Shown here one piece after another: positions 46,281 to 59,429 of a stretch of DNA of 64,000 bases (positions are counted from its first letter, which is position 1; the number at the start of each line of letters is the position of its first letter). Both the position numbers and the translations under genes were made by a program. The notes beneath the pieces are model-generated. The model searched no databases, was not told where the DNA came from, and saw only the letters and a program-made list of their open reading frames with translations. The stretch is from positions 1,743,501 through 1,807,500 of the forward strand of contig CM055871.1 in assembly GCA_029582165.1 (NCBI GenBank), given 5' to 3'. Source of the DNA: Portulaca oleracea. Lineage: Eukaryota > Streptophyta > Magnoliopsida > Caryophyllales > Portulacaceae.

Positions 46281-46985
46281 TGTAACACCTCGGGTATATG
46301 GTTAAGTGTGGCTTAAAAGGATTGAAATGACTACTTATATCACCAAGGTGCACCTTCTTTTATGGTAGCTCATCCGTTGGGAACTCTTCAGTTAAGCATG
46401 CTTGGCTGGGAGTAGTCTCAAGATGGGTGACCTCCTGGGAAGTTTTCCCAAGCATCGTGTGAGCGAAGACAAAGCACGCTGGAAAGACTCGTGGTAATTT
46501 GTGAGGCCAGTCAGCTATCCTTGAAGTGGTTATCGGTAATATCCGCGGCCCGGGAGGGGCCGGGGCGTTACAAATGGTATTAGAGCTAACCCGCGATCGT
46601 GAGTTGCGCTAGTGGATGGGAGATCCATGGGCAGTCACCTAGGGGGCAAAGATTCTAGAGTGGATTGTGGCACAACGAGGACGTTGTGCGCTTAAGTGGG
46701 GGTCACTGTAACACCTCGGGTATATGGTTAACTATGGCTTAAGAGGATTGAAATGACTACTTATATCACCAAGGTGCACCTTCTTTTATGGTGGCTCATC
46801 CACTAGGAACTCCTCAGTTAAGCGTGCTCGGTTGGGAGTAGTCTTAGGATGGGCGACCTCCTAGGAAGTTTTCCCAGGCAGCGTGCACGCTGGAAAAACT
46901 CATGGTGATTTGTGGGGCCAGTCAGCGATCCTTGAAACAGTTATCGGTAATGTGTCCATGGCCCGGGAGGGGGCGGTGTGTTACA
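46281..46985 (+). mobile_element. Complete Cassandra TRIM retrotransposon
   Basis: LTRs lie at 46281-46572 (292 bp) and 46707-46985 (279 bp), both starting TGTAACACCTCGGGTATATGG-like and ending GTTACA. The 134-bp interior opens with a primer-binding site, AATGGTATTAGAGCTAACCC, for initiator methionine tRNA, and closes with a G-rich tract before the 3' LTR. The target duplication TAAAG is perfect (46276-46280, 46986-46990). The element codes for nothing and depends on other elements. Each LTR carries a 5S-rRNA-like domain, the hallmark of Cassandra. Confidence 0.95.
46370..46465 (+). promoter_or_regulatory. 5S-rRNA-like polymerase III promoter in the 5' LTR
   Basis: TCAGTTAAGCATGCTTGGCT matches the A-box region of plant 5S rRNA, and GATGGGTGACCTCCTGGGAA matches its C-box. 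This is an LTR-embedded 5S-related segment, not a 5S gene. The 3' LTR repeats it near 46796-46880. Confidence 0.85.
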
Positions 46986-46990
46986 TAAAG

Positions 46991-49564
46991 TTTATCTTGT
47001 ATTTCCCGTACGTTTCTCCACTATTTTGTTATTTTGTTTTTCTGCTTGTCATCAATATGATAATGCGCATAGTCGTGCATAGCTAAATTCCCCCGCCCCT
47101 TAATTTATTTTATCATTAATGGATAGAGTCAAACTATTAGTCACTGTATTTAGCTCATTAGACTAATATAAATACTACTATTACAATTGAAATGTGTAAA
47201 GTAGGGAAATTTAGAAGCCGTTATTTGCGTAACAAGGTAGATTTAGAACCTAACATTAACATGTAGTTTAAACAAATCTTTATGGTCATTTATATGTGGA
47301 TAGTTCAATTTTTTTTTCTCCACACAGTAATCCATAGAATTAGATTTTCTCTAAGCCCTGTGTATATCCAGGTGTTGTTTTTAATCTCTTTTGTATTATG
47401 TACTTTGATATTGTACCAATTACGGTTACTAGGATCTCCTTCATGTTGTAATTATAGTTACCATGATCTCCCTTATGCACTATGATAATTGTGAGCTTGA
47501 TTTATGATCTTATCTTAGTTTCATGCACATAAAGTATACTCTTTTTGAATCTAACCGCATTCTTCTATTTTCTTGGTCAACAGGACAACCAAAGAAAGCC
47601 TTGAATGCACAGGAAATGTGTTTTCAATCAATTCTGTGTCATATCCTATAACATGATATGTATATACATAATTCTTGTATGGATCCATAGTTGTAATTAT
47701 TTGTATCGACGTACACATTTTGCATCTAGTTGAAACTTACGATTAATAATATGCTTTTCATTAACATGTACAATTGTCAGGTCAACGCGTGCGAAGCATG
47801 CACTGACCAGACTAGTATAAAAAAAGGAGGGAAAAAAATTTTCAGCCAAAAGCTCAATGACCTCATTTTTTTTTTGAAAATCAAATCATCAAAGTCGTGG
47901 GTCTATACTCTATATAAATGAGAATCAAACTTTCCCTTTAAAAATGAAAGAGTAGTAGCTAATAAGCCAAAAGCTCCTCAATCAAACAAATCCTGGTTGA
48001 ATTAGTTGGCAGGAGACTTGGTAGAAACGGACCCGTCCTGAAAACCCGACCCCAACCCGCTTGAATTTTTTGGGTCTTGAACACGACTTTTCGACCAAAA
48101 ACCGGAAATTAACCGAACTTGAAAAGTTAAAATTTAGCGGGTCCAACCCGACTCGAACCCGAAACCGCTTAACCCGTTTCTCAAATCAATAAAAACTAAC
48201 AATTATATACATTTAATATACTTTTTTTTATTGTTACAACTTTCTATTTTTGTACCTTTTCATTCATAATCATAGTTTTTATCTACCAAAATATATAATA
48301 TTAGAGACATACAAACTCATTTGCTTTTATTCTCTTTTTATAATAGTTAGAGAGTGGTAAGAAGGTAAAATATTTTTAGCAATAAAAAGGGGCAAAGAGT
48401 ACCAAAAACAATTGAATAATCGACTTACGTTCAATAACTCTAAAGCAATATTAGGATCGTTATGGGTACATCTACTCATGAAAATGAGATTTGAAGGAAA
48501 TATGGTGGATAAGACATTGATGGTATAATTGGAGGTCGTTCAATAAAAATATTCAAATTCTAAAAGCGATGATTTATCTTGTAGATTCACAGACATTACC
48601 AATATATATGTCTCATTGATATACCGTGGTGATGGAACTTGGAATGAAATAGTACATTACGCAGTTATCTTTGGCTAATTACAATCAATTTTATTAGTTA
48701 TTAGCGACTAAGAAAAAGGTGGTCATGACTCGTAAAATCGACCAAAACCAACCGAAACTGAGATGCACCTAACCCGTATTTATCTGAATCCACTATACAC
48801 TTGATCCGTATTTATTCGATCCTGATATATACCCAACTCGAAATCGACCCGCGGTCCCAATTGATGGATCTAATTGGCAGCTACATAAAAGACACGAGGT
48901 TGAAAAGACAATTTTTAACATGCGATTACCATCACACCATCACCTCTCTCATTCATTCCCCCGTATTCCTGTCACGGTCACACCACATGCAAATGCAGTA
49001 CACTGGACAGGGACTTCTGAAGCGTAGGATGACATTTATTTGAGGCTTAGAATATTCAAATAAAAAAAAAAAAAACCCTTGAATCTCTTCTCTAGAAATT
49101 GCTTCTTCCGCATCTTTTGTTGGTTTACGAGTAATAATAATGAATTAATTACGAGAGGAACAGTCTTAAAGTGGGTGGGTCGTTGCGGGGTGCACCTCCT
49201 CAGGTCTCAGTTGAAAGCGACTCCCCAAACGCATATCCCCCCCAAACTCCATTAAACACCTCCCCGCCTTAATAATCATATCAAAAGAAGATCAAATCTT
49301 TTCACTTTTATAATATCCCACATTTTTCTCTCGTTCTTTACCCAGATTGCCGACAGTAGTATTACTGCTCATTGGAGTTGAGTGCCTGAGATTCAAGCAA
49401 GTTTGCTTTCTGGGTATGTTTGATCTGGGTCAACTTGAGTTGGGTTGACTCGTAAGTTGTAATGGGTTTGGTCAGACTTGGCTAATTTGCTTAGTTTTGG
49501 GGGTTGAAGATTGTGAAAAATAGAGGAGAAATAGCAGCAAAACGATAAGAAGAAGTCAATTAAA
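46991..49564. other. Gene-free stretch upstream of gene 3
   Basis: No gene is seen. The parts 48000-48190 and 48720-48870 are rich in CCCGACCC/ACCCGACTCG-like words typical of plant hAT MITEs, but ends were not found. A TATA-like TTTATAATA near 49307 and a following pyrimidine-rich tract may be the promoter of the gene starting at 49565. Confidence 0.4.
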
Positions 49565-52500
49565 ATGTCTTCCAAGAGCAGAGGGTTTGATTCAGCTTAT
49601 CCGAAGAATGTTGTTTCTCGGAAGTTGGCACTGTTGCTTTGTATTGGGTGTTTTTGTGCTGGCATGCTCTTCACCAGCAGGTATTCTCTCTTTTTGTTTC
49701 TCAGATTACGTTTTTTGTGGGTGTTCCAAATGTATCATTCCACTGACCAATCTCACTATTTGGGTCTGTTTGACGATGAGTTATTAGTAGAAGTAGGCTA
49801 GGCTAATTGATGTATTTTCTGAAAGTTAGTTTGCGTGGGTCTTTGGAACTGATTACGAAATCAATCTGATTGTTGGTAGCCCTACTCCCACAATCTTGGA
49901 ACTGATGATGAAATCAATCTGATTATAATAAATGAGTATCAATTTGACTATGTTTTGACCAATGATTACTCACAAATTACTGTGAATTATAATATGAAAT
50001 TACCACCATTAGAAAGATATTATACTAAAAATTACAATGACGTTCATTTTATATTGTAATTCATTTTAGTTTGTGAGTAATCAATGGTCAAAGCTTAGTC
50101 AAATTGACACCTATTTAAGGATGGAGGGAGTACAATATGAAATTAATACCATTGTACTAACTCCGTCCTAAAGTATGTCATTTGACTAAATTTTGACCGT
50201 TAATTACCACCATTAGAAAGATAATTTATTAAAAATTAAAATGACATTAATTTCATATACTAACTCATTGTAATTTCTGAGTAATCAACGGTCAAAATTT
50301 AGTTAAAAGACAAACATTTTAGGACGAATGTAGTAATTTTAGTAGTGTATCTTTCTAATCTTGGTAATTTCACTTGATAACTCATTGTAATTTGTGAGTA
50401 ATCAACGGCTAAAGTTTAGCCAAATTGACAAATATTTTGGACTAAGACAGTATATATTGAAAAAGTATCTTTCTTTTCACTTCTTCATCATTGTATGAAT
50501 CTTATAACTACAGTTTTTTACCTCCCTTTTCTGTTGTTTTCGTTTGGATCGGGGTAGGGGGTGGGGGGTTTAACCCAGCAGTTATTTGAATTCCATTCCC
50601 TTTCCCCCATACATGGGTTTTATCAAATTACAGTAAAATGGTTTGTTATTGTTTGTTTGTGTCTTGGCAGTTAATCTTTTATGTTCCAAATGTGTAAATT
50701 AATCAATCATCAGTTGGTAAATTGTTTTTTAATTGTTCTTTGGCAACTTCCATGGTCATTGGAATTGTAGTTGGATCTGGGTTTAAATCACAGCTGACAT
50801 GTTAACGTGCAAGACAAAATTAAACTGGGTAATGTGATCTGGTCTCGGTTATGTTGCTTGCTAATATTTGTTTATACTGGTTACTGACTTGCCATTTTAG
50901 CCGGTCTTCTTATGATTATAATTTATATATCACTGGCCTAAGCTACAGAGCCTTTTTGAGTTTAAGTTTGCATACCAAAAAATAAAAATAAAAATAAGAG
51001 GGAAAAAATGGTGAGAATATATTTTGGGACTTGTGAGTGTATCTTCTCCTGCATATGACCTGTCTTACGGTTTTACAAAGGAAGCAAGTGCAAAAAGAAT
51101 CACTTGAATCGGACACCAAATGATCAAGTTATAACCCAAAAACCGAGCAGAACACCAAAAGCTCAAAAACAAGGGAAACAAGCTGAAATAAGCACTCTAG
51201 CTATGAGTTCTGGAACTCGATAATATTCATCCCTATAAATGACTTTGAATCAACGAGAGGTCAACCAAGATCATCACCAATGACATTCGAGGACCCTAAT
51301 GAAGCAATGGAACAATAGGATGCAAACTTTACATGTAAAACGAGAGCCAACAAAACCAGATTGTCACGAACAACTCTTATGAGTGAGACTCCCAGGTTGA
51401 AATATGGATTCACTATCAGTGGATAAAGGACTTAGCTACCACCAACCAAAATAAAGAACTCTGCTGCAAATACCACCTAGGAACCCTGGATAAAGTGTAA
51501 GAGATTTTAGAGAACATGGGTATTCGACCTTTACCAATCTTCATTCAATATAAGCTAACCTCCTCCCTTGAGCTTACATATGTGTAGGGTGGCTATGCTC
51601 ATGGATGGGTACAAACCCTAATGGAAAGGCAACAATTCGAGGGCTAGGACTAAGGCTAGTAATTCAGCTGAAGGGAGAGGAGGTAATAATAGTACAAGGG
51701 AGAGGGTGGGACCAATTTCATCTCTAACTAAATGGCCAAACCTAGTACTATCGATTGCACTGAGCTTGTCTCCCCCATTTCTCAGCTGATTTGAACTTGG
51801 ATATAAACCTTGAGCAACAAGGTCTTCATTTCCAGTCTTAGGTAGCTGCATTGGAGAACAAAATACAGTTTTCTCCCTCATGTACTGATTTGATTCCAAT
51901 CTGGCCAAGTTAACTTGAAATGGCTCCTAATGACTTAATAGCCTTATCGAAAGCAAATAAACAGTCCTAGACCTTAATTAGGCCTCCAAACTGACCAAGT
52001 GCTGTAGAGTAGCCCTGCTATCCGTTGCTTGCCTTGGTGACTAAAGTGAGCCTCGTACTGAGTCAAGAGGCTGACCTTGTCAGTCCTGATTTGAGCTTCT
52101 TCTCTTTGGTTGATCAAGCTAGGCTGGAAGGTATGAGTGGTGGTTAATGAGCTATGGCTAGGAGAATCTAGAATAGCATCGTCCTCACCTTCTTGATGTT
52201 CGATTTGCCCTCAAATCCTCATGGTGATCCTCTTCTATGTAGGGTGTAAGGTCTCCTACATTGAAAGTGGAAGAGATGCTTCCCATATTGCTATGCTGCT
52301 GCAGTTTGTATGCATTGTCATTGATCGTGCCAGGGGTTAAGACTCCAATTGTACTAATCAAGCTGCTATCTAACTTGGCAGTGCTTCTCGTTCAACTTTA
52401 TTTCTTTTTTTTGTCTTCTTTTTCCAAGATTTTTTTTTGGGTGTTTTTTTTTTGTTGGTGGGGGGGGGGGGGGTTGCTGTGTGAATCAACGTTCAACGTC

Positions 52501-55500
52501 TATTGAATCCTCTATTTGAAACATATATACATAGAAAGCAATTGCTTACTAGTTCTTATCCTGATTCAAAACTAACGGTTATTTGTGAATCAATGTTCTT
52601 TGTCTCACATATTCAGTAATTTTCGCGAGAATAAGTTTTACTTTCTTTGTCGCCTATTTCTTGTGGAACAATCCCCTCCCACCCCCCACCCCCCACCCCA
52701 AAATAAAAAAAAACCCAGTTCAAGGAAAGGTGGTACAACTACATATGGCTTGTCAGGCAAGGCTAGTTCTTGGTTATCCTGTTTCAAATTAATGGTTATT
52801 TGTTAGTCAACGAAATTGTCAAATATTCAGTAATTTTCGCGATTAAAATAGTTCCTCGTTTTTAGTCGCCTGTTTCTTGTGGAATCCTGCTCCCCCCTGC
52901 ACGGTACAGACATACAGTTTATTGAGGTGCCTCCAGAAGGAAAAAATGTTGTATTTGCATCCCTTTTGGCAAGACTTGTGAATGTTCACTGTAAGCTGCT
53001 GAATGCGGCTTCTTACAAAACCTTGAATTCTGTCTTTGTTTAAACAAAAGATCAACCTCTATAGCTTTGCTACTTTTGAGAATCGTACAAAATTTCACAA
53101 GGCTCTGGAGTTGGCACATCTATCTTTATCTTTGCTTTACCCAGACGATTGTCTATTCCTCCAGTCACAGATCACATGTTTTGACAACCTTCAAACTCTA
53201 GCACCTCTGTTGGTGCCATGTTTGCTGGAACCTGAAGCTAATGAATCCCTCTGTGCATGTGATGGCTTCTTTTCTGCTTTAGGTTGTCAGTAGATACTGA
53301 TGATAAAGTCCCGTTTCGACGAGCTACAATGGAAGCTGGAAGACACAATTTGATTAAAGAGTACACTGACAAAAAATCTGTGAGTATGCTGAGAAGTGAT
53401 TTTGATGTCAGCTTTGTTTAAACTGTCAAGAAACTGACCTTATTAAGTTATTATTTTTTTCTCCTGGCAGAAACATTTGAAAAATGAGGCTAACATTATA
53501 GCTGGTGAAGTTTCAACGACACATCATACTATACAGTGAGTTGGATCTGCTGATGTGGTAGCTTTTAAATTTTGATCAGGATTCAGGATGTTGTTAAGGC
53601 TAATTGTGAACATAATCAGGGCCCTCGATAAGACAATTTCAAATTTAGAAATGGAGTTAGCTGCTGCAAGGGCTACACAGGAATCTATAACAGATGGATC
53701 CCCCGTGTCAGAATCTACTGGAAAAAGGAAATATTTGATGGTAGTTGGCATTAATACAGCTTTTAGCAGCAGAAAGAGAAGGGATTCAGTTCGTGCAACT
53801 TGGATGCCCACAGGTTAGTTTCCCGCCAAGCCCCACCTCCTCCCTTTCTTTTCATTTTGTTTAAATTCATTGCTGATCAATATTCTCACTCTAACTGATC
53901 AGGAGAAAAGAAAAAGAAATTGGAAGAGGAAAAGGGCATCGTAATGCGATTTGTCATAGGCCACAGGTGAGTGACTGGCAATACAAAAAGTTTGACTTTA
54001 GTTTTTCAATTGAAGTGGTAACAGCAGAATGTAAAATGAAATTGTTTCCAATTTTGTGTAGCTTTATCATGTTTTAAGCCATTTCACTTTTTAGAAATGA
54101 AGAAAACGTGGTGGAGCTCAAATAAAATGAGTGCTTGGGAAAAATGTCGAGCTCCCGGGTTAGAAAACCAAGCAATGAACAGCCTGTTTGGCTTTGATCA
54201 TATACTGAATTGGTTTTCTTTTGCACAACTTAGGGGCTTCCAAATGACTTGACATCGGCCTAATTTTTCAGTCAGCCAGGTTGTCCTTGGGTACTAATGT
54301 ATAGTTCCCCTTTTTTTTTTTTGAGTGCATTCAATGAACAAGAGAAATTGTTGCGTCCTTTCGAAATTGTTTAAACAAATTTATTGACCACAAACTTGAA
54401 GAACAACAGGTACAACCATCAACCAAATTGCTATTAAAAGATCAAGATGAGAATTAAGTGTAAGGGCATTACTGTTTCGGATTCAAATTTAAACTGCGAC
54501 TAGTCTTTTCTGTTATGAAGGGACAGAAGGGTAACAGATGCCACCTTGGTTGAGTGTGAAGTTATGTGATTTCAAACAAAAAATGCTCATCATAGCTGAA
54601 TGCCTGAATAAAAAAAATATGACTTATGGAATGCTTCCATCCATCTTAGTACTAACCTTCTTTGAAAGACTTGATGAGTATCAATTGCTGAGTCAGCCTT
54701 TGTATGTATACATATGGAAGCCTACATGTAGCTGAACGTGAAACATGGGTGACCCTCTAGCCTCTTAAAGCAAAAAGTAAATATAAGTCACAGCCCATAA
54801 TATCAACATGCCTCGTGTGGATCCTATTGATATGTACATACTCTTGACAAGCAGCTAGATGGTTAAGTTATCAGCTAGCAAAGGCAATATATAACTGCAA
54901 CTCTCCACATCTATTTCTAACTGTAAAACTTGTGCATATATTTTCGGTTTACCTCCTGTAGTTACCGAAATCCAGACAAAGTCCTAATGCTTCCTTTTCG
55001 ATTGCTTTTTCTATTGCTAGTGCCACAACTGGTGGTATCCTTGACAAAGCCATTGAAGCTGAAGACCAAAAGCACGGAGACTTTTTAAGGCTGGTAAGCT
55101 GATCAACCTTTTCTTCTTGTAAATGCGTGTAGACCAGTGAGGATACTGGGAAAGTTTTGAAAATTTTCCATCATGTGATCTTCCATCTTACTCAATAGCT
55201 AATGGTCTTCCCCTTTATGTGTTATATGGGGCAGGAGCATGTTGAGGGTTATCTTGAATTGTCAGCAAAGACGAAAATATATTTCGCAACTGCTGTTTCT
55301 TTATGGGATGCTGAGTTTTACGTCAAGGTTGATGACGACGTACATGTAAATATAGGTACATGACATTACTTTTTGTGCTAAACTTGAAGTATTGCAATGT
55401 GGTGTACATGTTCAACAATTTCATGTAACTCTTACATCATGTTAGTACTTGTTTCCTGATATAATGGGTTTACCTTTGGTGAATTGCAGCAACACTGGGA

Positions 55501-57124
55501 GCAACCCTAGTTCGGCATAGGTCAAAGCCTCGTGTATACATAGGATGCATGAAATCGGGTCCTGTACTTGCTCAAAAGTAAGTTGGATTCTCTTCTGAAG
55601 TATCAGATAACGTATGTTTGTCCATCGGGTTTATTGATACTTTTTTTTTTATTTATTAATAGGGGTGTAAGATACCACGAGCCCGAGCATTGGAAGTTTG
55701 GGGATGAAGGAAATAAATACTTCCGCCATGCTACAGGGCAGCTATATGCCATTTCCAAAGATTTAGCATCTTATATATTAATCAATAGGTTAGTGATCCA
55801 GCTTATCTAGCAGTAATGTGATTAAACGGCGCTTTCTATGAGCACAATCCTAAATTCTTGGGATGCTTGACTGCAGGCATGTGCTACATAAGTATGCAAA
55901 TGAAGATGTATCATTAGGTTCTTGGTTTATTGGGTTGGATGTAGAGCACATTGATGATCGTCGATTGTGTTGTGGTACTCCACCAGGTAATGTCCTTCCT
56001 CCCTTGCTCTATATTTACGTGTGTGTTCAGCTGCAATGTATTGTGAATCAATTGAAATGGAGTTAGCTGATGACACAATAAAGGAAAAATATGTGCTTTT
56101 TTTTTTTTTTTTGTGGGATGGGTAGTTAGAAAGTCATGTTTGCATATTCCTAATATTTACTATAAAAATTGGGTTGTGAAGAGGTCAGGTCCATTGGACT
56201 CTGGCTATAAAAACCAGTGGAAAAATGTTTCTGGGAATGTTGGTGTTGCCACTATGATCCAAACATAAAATTTAAAAAAAGGGAGTAACAGGTTTTTGTG
56301 GTTCTTGTTGAGTGGGCATGTTGAAATGCTTGCCCATTTAACTAAAATTATATATAGGCTAAAAGTTGGGTATAAAATAAGAATGAATAGTGCATTACGT
56401 GAGCTCTAGCTCACTGAATTATATAATTGTTATCCTTAAATTTGTTCTCTACTCATTAGAATCAGAAACCTTTATCCAAGATGTGCTGCAAAATGAAACA
56501 TTTATGGGACAAGTTACTTGAGGATTGACATGCACCAATTCGTCTCATTGTCATGTGCCTATGCTAACTGAACCAAAACCAAAACCAAAACCAAAACCAA
56601 AACTAAAACCAATGCTCTGAATATGGAGGGGTCGGATGTAGCAGTCTGACCCCAAATTTTCCAATTTAGAGAGACTGATTCCAATTGACCCTAGATTGTG
56701 TTTATGTTAACTGCATGGTTTAACTGACTTATCCTCAGCCCGCCTATTCAGCAAGATAGCTGACTCGCATCAGCGCCCCCCCCCCCCCACACCAAAACCA
56801 AAAAAAAAAAAAAAAAAAGCAAACACTGAAACGGCCTGCCCACCCAAAAGATACCCCAAAATAGAGAGGCCCAACAAGGAAAAAGGGGGGGGGGGTTATT
56901 TGTCGCACTAGGTTTGATGTATATTAGGTATGAAGCTAACTAGGTTGGATTTGTTGGCCTGTGTGTTGTTAGCAGACTGTGAATGGAAGGCTCAGGCAGG
57001 GAATGTATGTGTGGCATCCTTCGACTGGAGCTGCAGTGGAATCTGCAAGTCAGTTGAGAGGATGAAGGAGGTCCATCGCCGCTGTGGGGAGGGTGACAAT
57101 GCTTTGTGGAATTCTGCTTTCTGA
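49565..57124 (+). CDS. Beta-1,3-galactosyltransferase (GT31)
   Basis: Eleven exons are 49565-49680, 53283-53379, 53471-53535, 53620-53813, 53903-53966, 55021-55093, 55235-55355, 55490-55577, 55663-55788, 55877-55986 and 56976-57124. They join in frame to 400 aa with GT-AG introns. Residues about 20-37 are a single signal-anchor helix, as in type II Golgi enzymes. The lumenal domain begins with [20 protein letters not shown] and includes the metal/UDP-binding VDDDVHVNI (about 234-242), [27 protein letters not shown] and [17 protein letters not shown]. The C-terminus is cysteine-rich ([14 protein letters not shown]). It closely resembles Arabidopsis probable beta-1,3-galactosyltransferase 4. 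The family adds beta-1,3-linked galactose to glycans, probably on arabinogalactan or N-glycan chains. Intron 1 (3.6 kb) carries MITEs and duplicated sequence. Confidence 0.93.
49917..50132. mobile_element. Stowaway-like MITE, copy 1
   Basis: The right end reads GGATGGAGGGAGTA, the inverse of the CTCCCTCC end common to plant Stowaway MITEs. ATTTGACTATGTTTTGACC (left) pairs with the inverse of the right interior. The left tip is degraded. It lies in intron 1 of the galactosyltransferase gene. Confidence 0.6.
50155..50335. mobile_element. Stowaway-like MITE, copy 2
   Basis: The element runs from TACTAACTCCGTCCTAAAG to the inverse of TACTACATTCGTCCTAAAA, 181 bp. It is almost wholly palindromic around TTTCTAATGGTGG-like words. 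It is a separate copy of the same family as the preceding element, 22 bases away. Confidence 0.7.
50336..50460. mobile_element. Stowaway-like MITE, partial copy 3
   Basis: TGAGTAATCAACGGCTAAAG and a degraded end near TTTTGGACTAAGACAGTA match the right half of copy 2. Confidence 0.5.
51060..52250. other. Unassigned, possibly retroelement-derived intronic stretch
   Basis: This part of intron 1 is less AT-rich than its surroundings. It has a 96-codon minus-strand frame (51618-51908) that I do not recognise. No repeat ends were found. Confidence 0.3.
52530..52900. repeat. ~230-bp direct duplication in intron 1
   Basis: ATATTCAGTAATTTTCGCGA occurs at about 52610 and again near 52822. Around each are matching segments ACTAGTTCTT/GCTAGTTCTT, GGTTATTTGT and CGCCTATTTCTTGTGGAA / CGCCTGTTTCTTGTGGAA. 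C-rich tracts follow each copy. Homopolymer G (about 52459-52473) lies just upstream. Confidence 0.7.
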
Positions 57125-57740
57125 TCTCCACATCAACATTACATTCACATGTAGTAACTGTAATACGCTTCGATTAGCAATGTAGGTATACCGCTTTGTA
57201 TGTAGATCATTCGCTTTTGTAAAATGAGTACGAGTGACCGAGTATACATGCTTACAGTTCCTCTCCACATTTTACTGAAAGGAGAGGGAAAAAAAGGGGG
57301 GGGGGGGGTTGTTGAGGTCATTGAGGAGCATGTTGTTGATAGCCAAGTAAGGTTGCTGAGTTTCTGTAGACTTTGTATGACTTTGAGTGATGATGATCAT
57401 AATTCATAATAATGCACTAGTGGCAATTTTGGCCCTAGTGAAAGCATTTGCTGCCATATATTAATTTTTCATACCCATCTTCTGTAGCTGTGGACATATA
57501 GTGGGCTTGGTTAACATTCAACAATCATGATTGCTGTGAGTGGATGTTATGATTTTGGTTATCTTTCGGTGTGAAGGTTTAGCTTTGCTGCTTAGACGGT
57601 GTGAATGGAGTATCATGTCAGTCTGGTTATATGTTATATGTGGGGGGGTGTTGGCCAGGTGTACAATGTCTGAACTCTTCTAAAGAATATATGTCAATTT
57701 TATTGTCTGATTTATTTTATTACATTACACCATGGAAAAA
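57125..57740. other. 3' UTR and downstream flank of gene 3
   Basis: This non-coding stretch probably contains the 3' UTR. It has a G homopolymer near 57297-57309. No gene is seen. Confidence 0.4.
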
Positions 57741-57748
57741 GATAGAAT

Positions 57749-58022
57749 TAACGCTGACAAAATTTAGTTCGATCAAATTGGTTAATATCAAAATTTGGAT
57801 GATAAATTGATGACGGTTATCGGTTTTCTCAGATCCGACAATTTGAACATATATAATAGGGTCAAAATTGGACTCAAACAATAGAAATAGCAGAAATATT
57901 GGGACTAAATTTTCGGTCATTTTGGTTGAAAACTTGGACAAAAAATTTATGATCGTACCGAAATTTTTTTGGATCAAATAAATTTGAATATTTGGGGCAA
58001 ACAAAATTTCACCGGCTCCAAG
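57749..58022. mobile_element. hAT-like MITE, member 4
   Basis: The 274-bp element is flanked by a perfect 8-bp duplication, GATAGAAT (57741-57748 and 58023-58030). Its ends are TAACGCTGACAAAATTTAG and, from the other strand, TTGGAGCCGGTGAAATTTTG. Its interior matches the other members in the inverted orientation. This copy is the best proof that the family is hAT-like. Confidence 0.78.
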
Positions 58023-58030
58023 ATAGAATG

Positions 58031-59429
58031 CATTATCCGTTCGGGAAGCCAAATAGTTCTTGAATAAAGTAATGTTGTATGTGAAATGACGCGCAGAATA
58101 AATTCACCGGTGATTGAAAATTGAAAAGTTTTATTAGTTCTTTAGATAATCAATCGCTTCTTAATTAAGATAACACTGTCTAGATGCCAAACAAATGGGT
58201 TGAATTTCGAGTGCTGTCAGTCTAGTTCAACCAGGCGTATGATTCATCCTAGTTCAAGCTGTCTTATTCGCACTGATGCGTTCACTCTCCTCTCTTTCAA
58301 CATGATAAAGAAATAGATATATATAGATGGCTCGCCTGCGAATCCTGCTAACAGCCTAGTCTTTTATTGAAACTGCTGATTCACTTTCAAAAAGATATGT
58401 TTAAGAAGGTTCACTCGTGAACCGATATTTTGACCAAGTTTCCAATACCGACAACTACTCTCTCGACTACCTGAGATCTCTCGATCCACTCAATCACTAC
58501 CTCGAACTTCACACTAGAGAAACAATGCCAGCATAAGAGTACCTTTTGTCTTCTAAAGCTTATCTGATTTCTTCCATCAATGTCCTTCCCTCTTCTGTCT
58601 TTTCCTGTTGCAGTACTGCTAGAGGATCGAAGAGTAGGCTTCGCACCTCAATCACTCGGCTTAGCCCGCGAATGTTATGGCTAAGTAACCCTTTTTAATT
58701 GGAAGTGACACTAAAATTAACTTCGGGAATTACAACCAATTTCATCAAAATTAGTCTGCACTTACACTATAACATAGCCAATAAGTTGGCGTCCAATTAA
58801 TAGTGAGATTTTATTAATTAACGATATCAATGGAACGTTCCTATGGTCAATGGGATCCCCCCCTTAATGTAGCGAAACTAATCTTTCCACTCCTATCCCT
58901 TCATTTCGTGGAGACAATGCTTATGCTCATGACTCATTGGGAATGATGAATTTCCTACTAAATCAGCTATGCTGATTTATCACGGAATAGATGAAACATC
59001 CAAATCGAAAGACAACTGGGTTTGGAAACTTGATTTACAAACAAAATTATAAGTTTACCTTGGAAAATATGTCAAATAGTCTCCTATTAAGGGTAATTAG
59101 TCCGACGAGTTGTCCACATAGACAAATCTTGTACCATGTGTACTGATCATATTAAGTCAGAGCAATATTTGATCCATCAATGACCTATTTTGATTAGGCT
59201 TGGAGGATTTCCAAAGCTCATAAGTGGCTAAACTCCAATATCAAATGGATGTAGGATTCAAGTGGTGAAATTGATCGTCAAATAGTACAAAATGAGGTCG
59301 GTACTCCCGAGAGCATAATCGTATTTTCACCCATAGCAAGCTTGTAAGAGTTACCTACCTCATGTGGAGTATCTAAAAGGAGTGGGATGAGAGTGTTTCT
59401 AACAACTCAATTTTCAACCCCATCAAAGT
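58031..59429. other. Gene-free stretch
   Basis: No gene is recognised. The sequence is moderately GC-rich in places (58560-58700 and 58830-58930) and may be degraded retroelement DNA. Confidence 0.35.

Noticed and set aside
46370..46465. A genuine 5S rRNA gene
   Set aside because: The 5S-like segment sits within a 292-bp LTR with a primer-binding site and target duplication, and only the promoter boxes are well kept; this is Cassandra.
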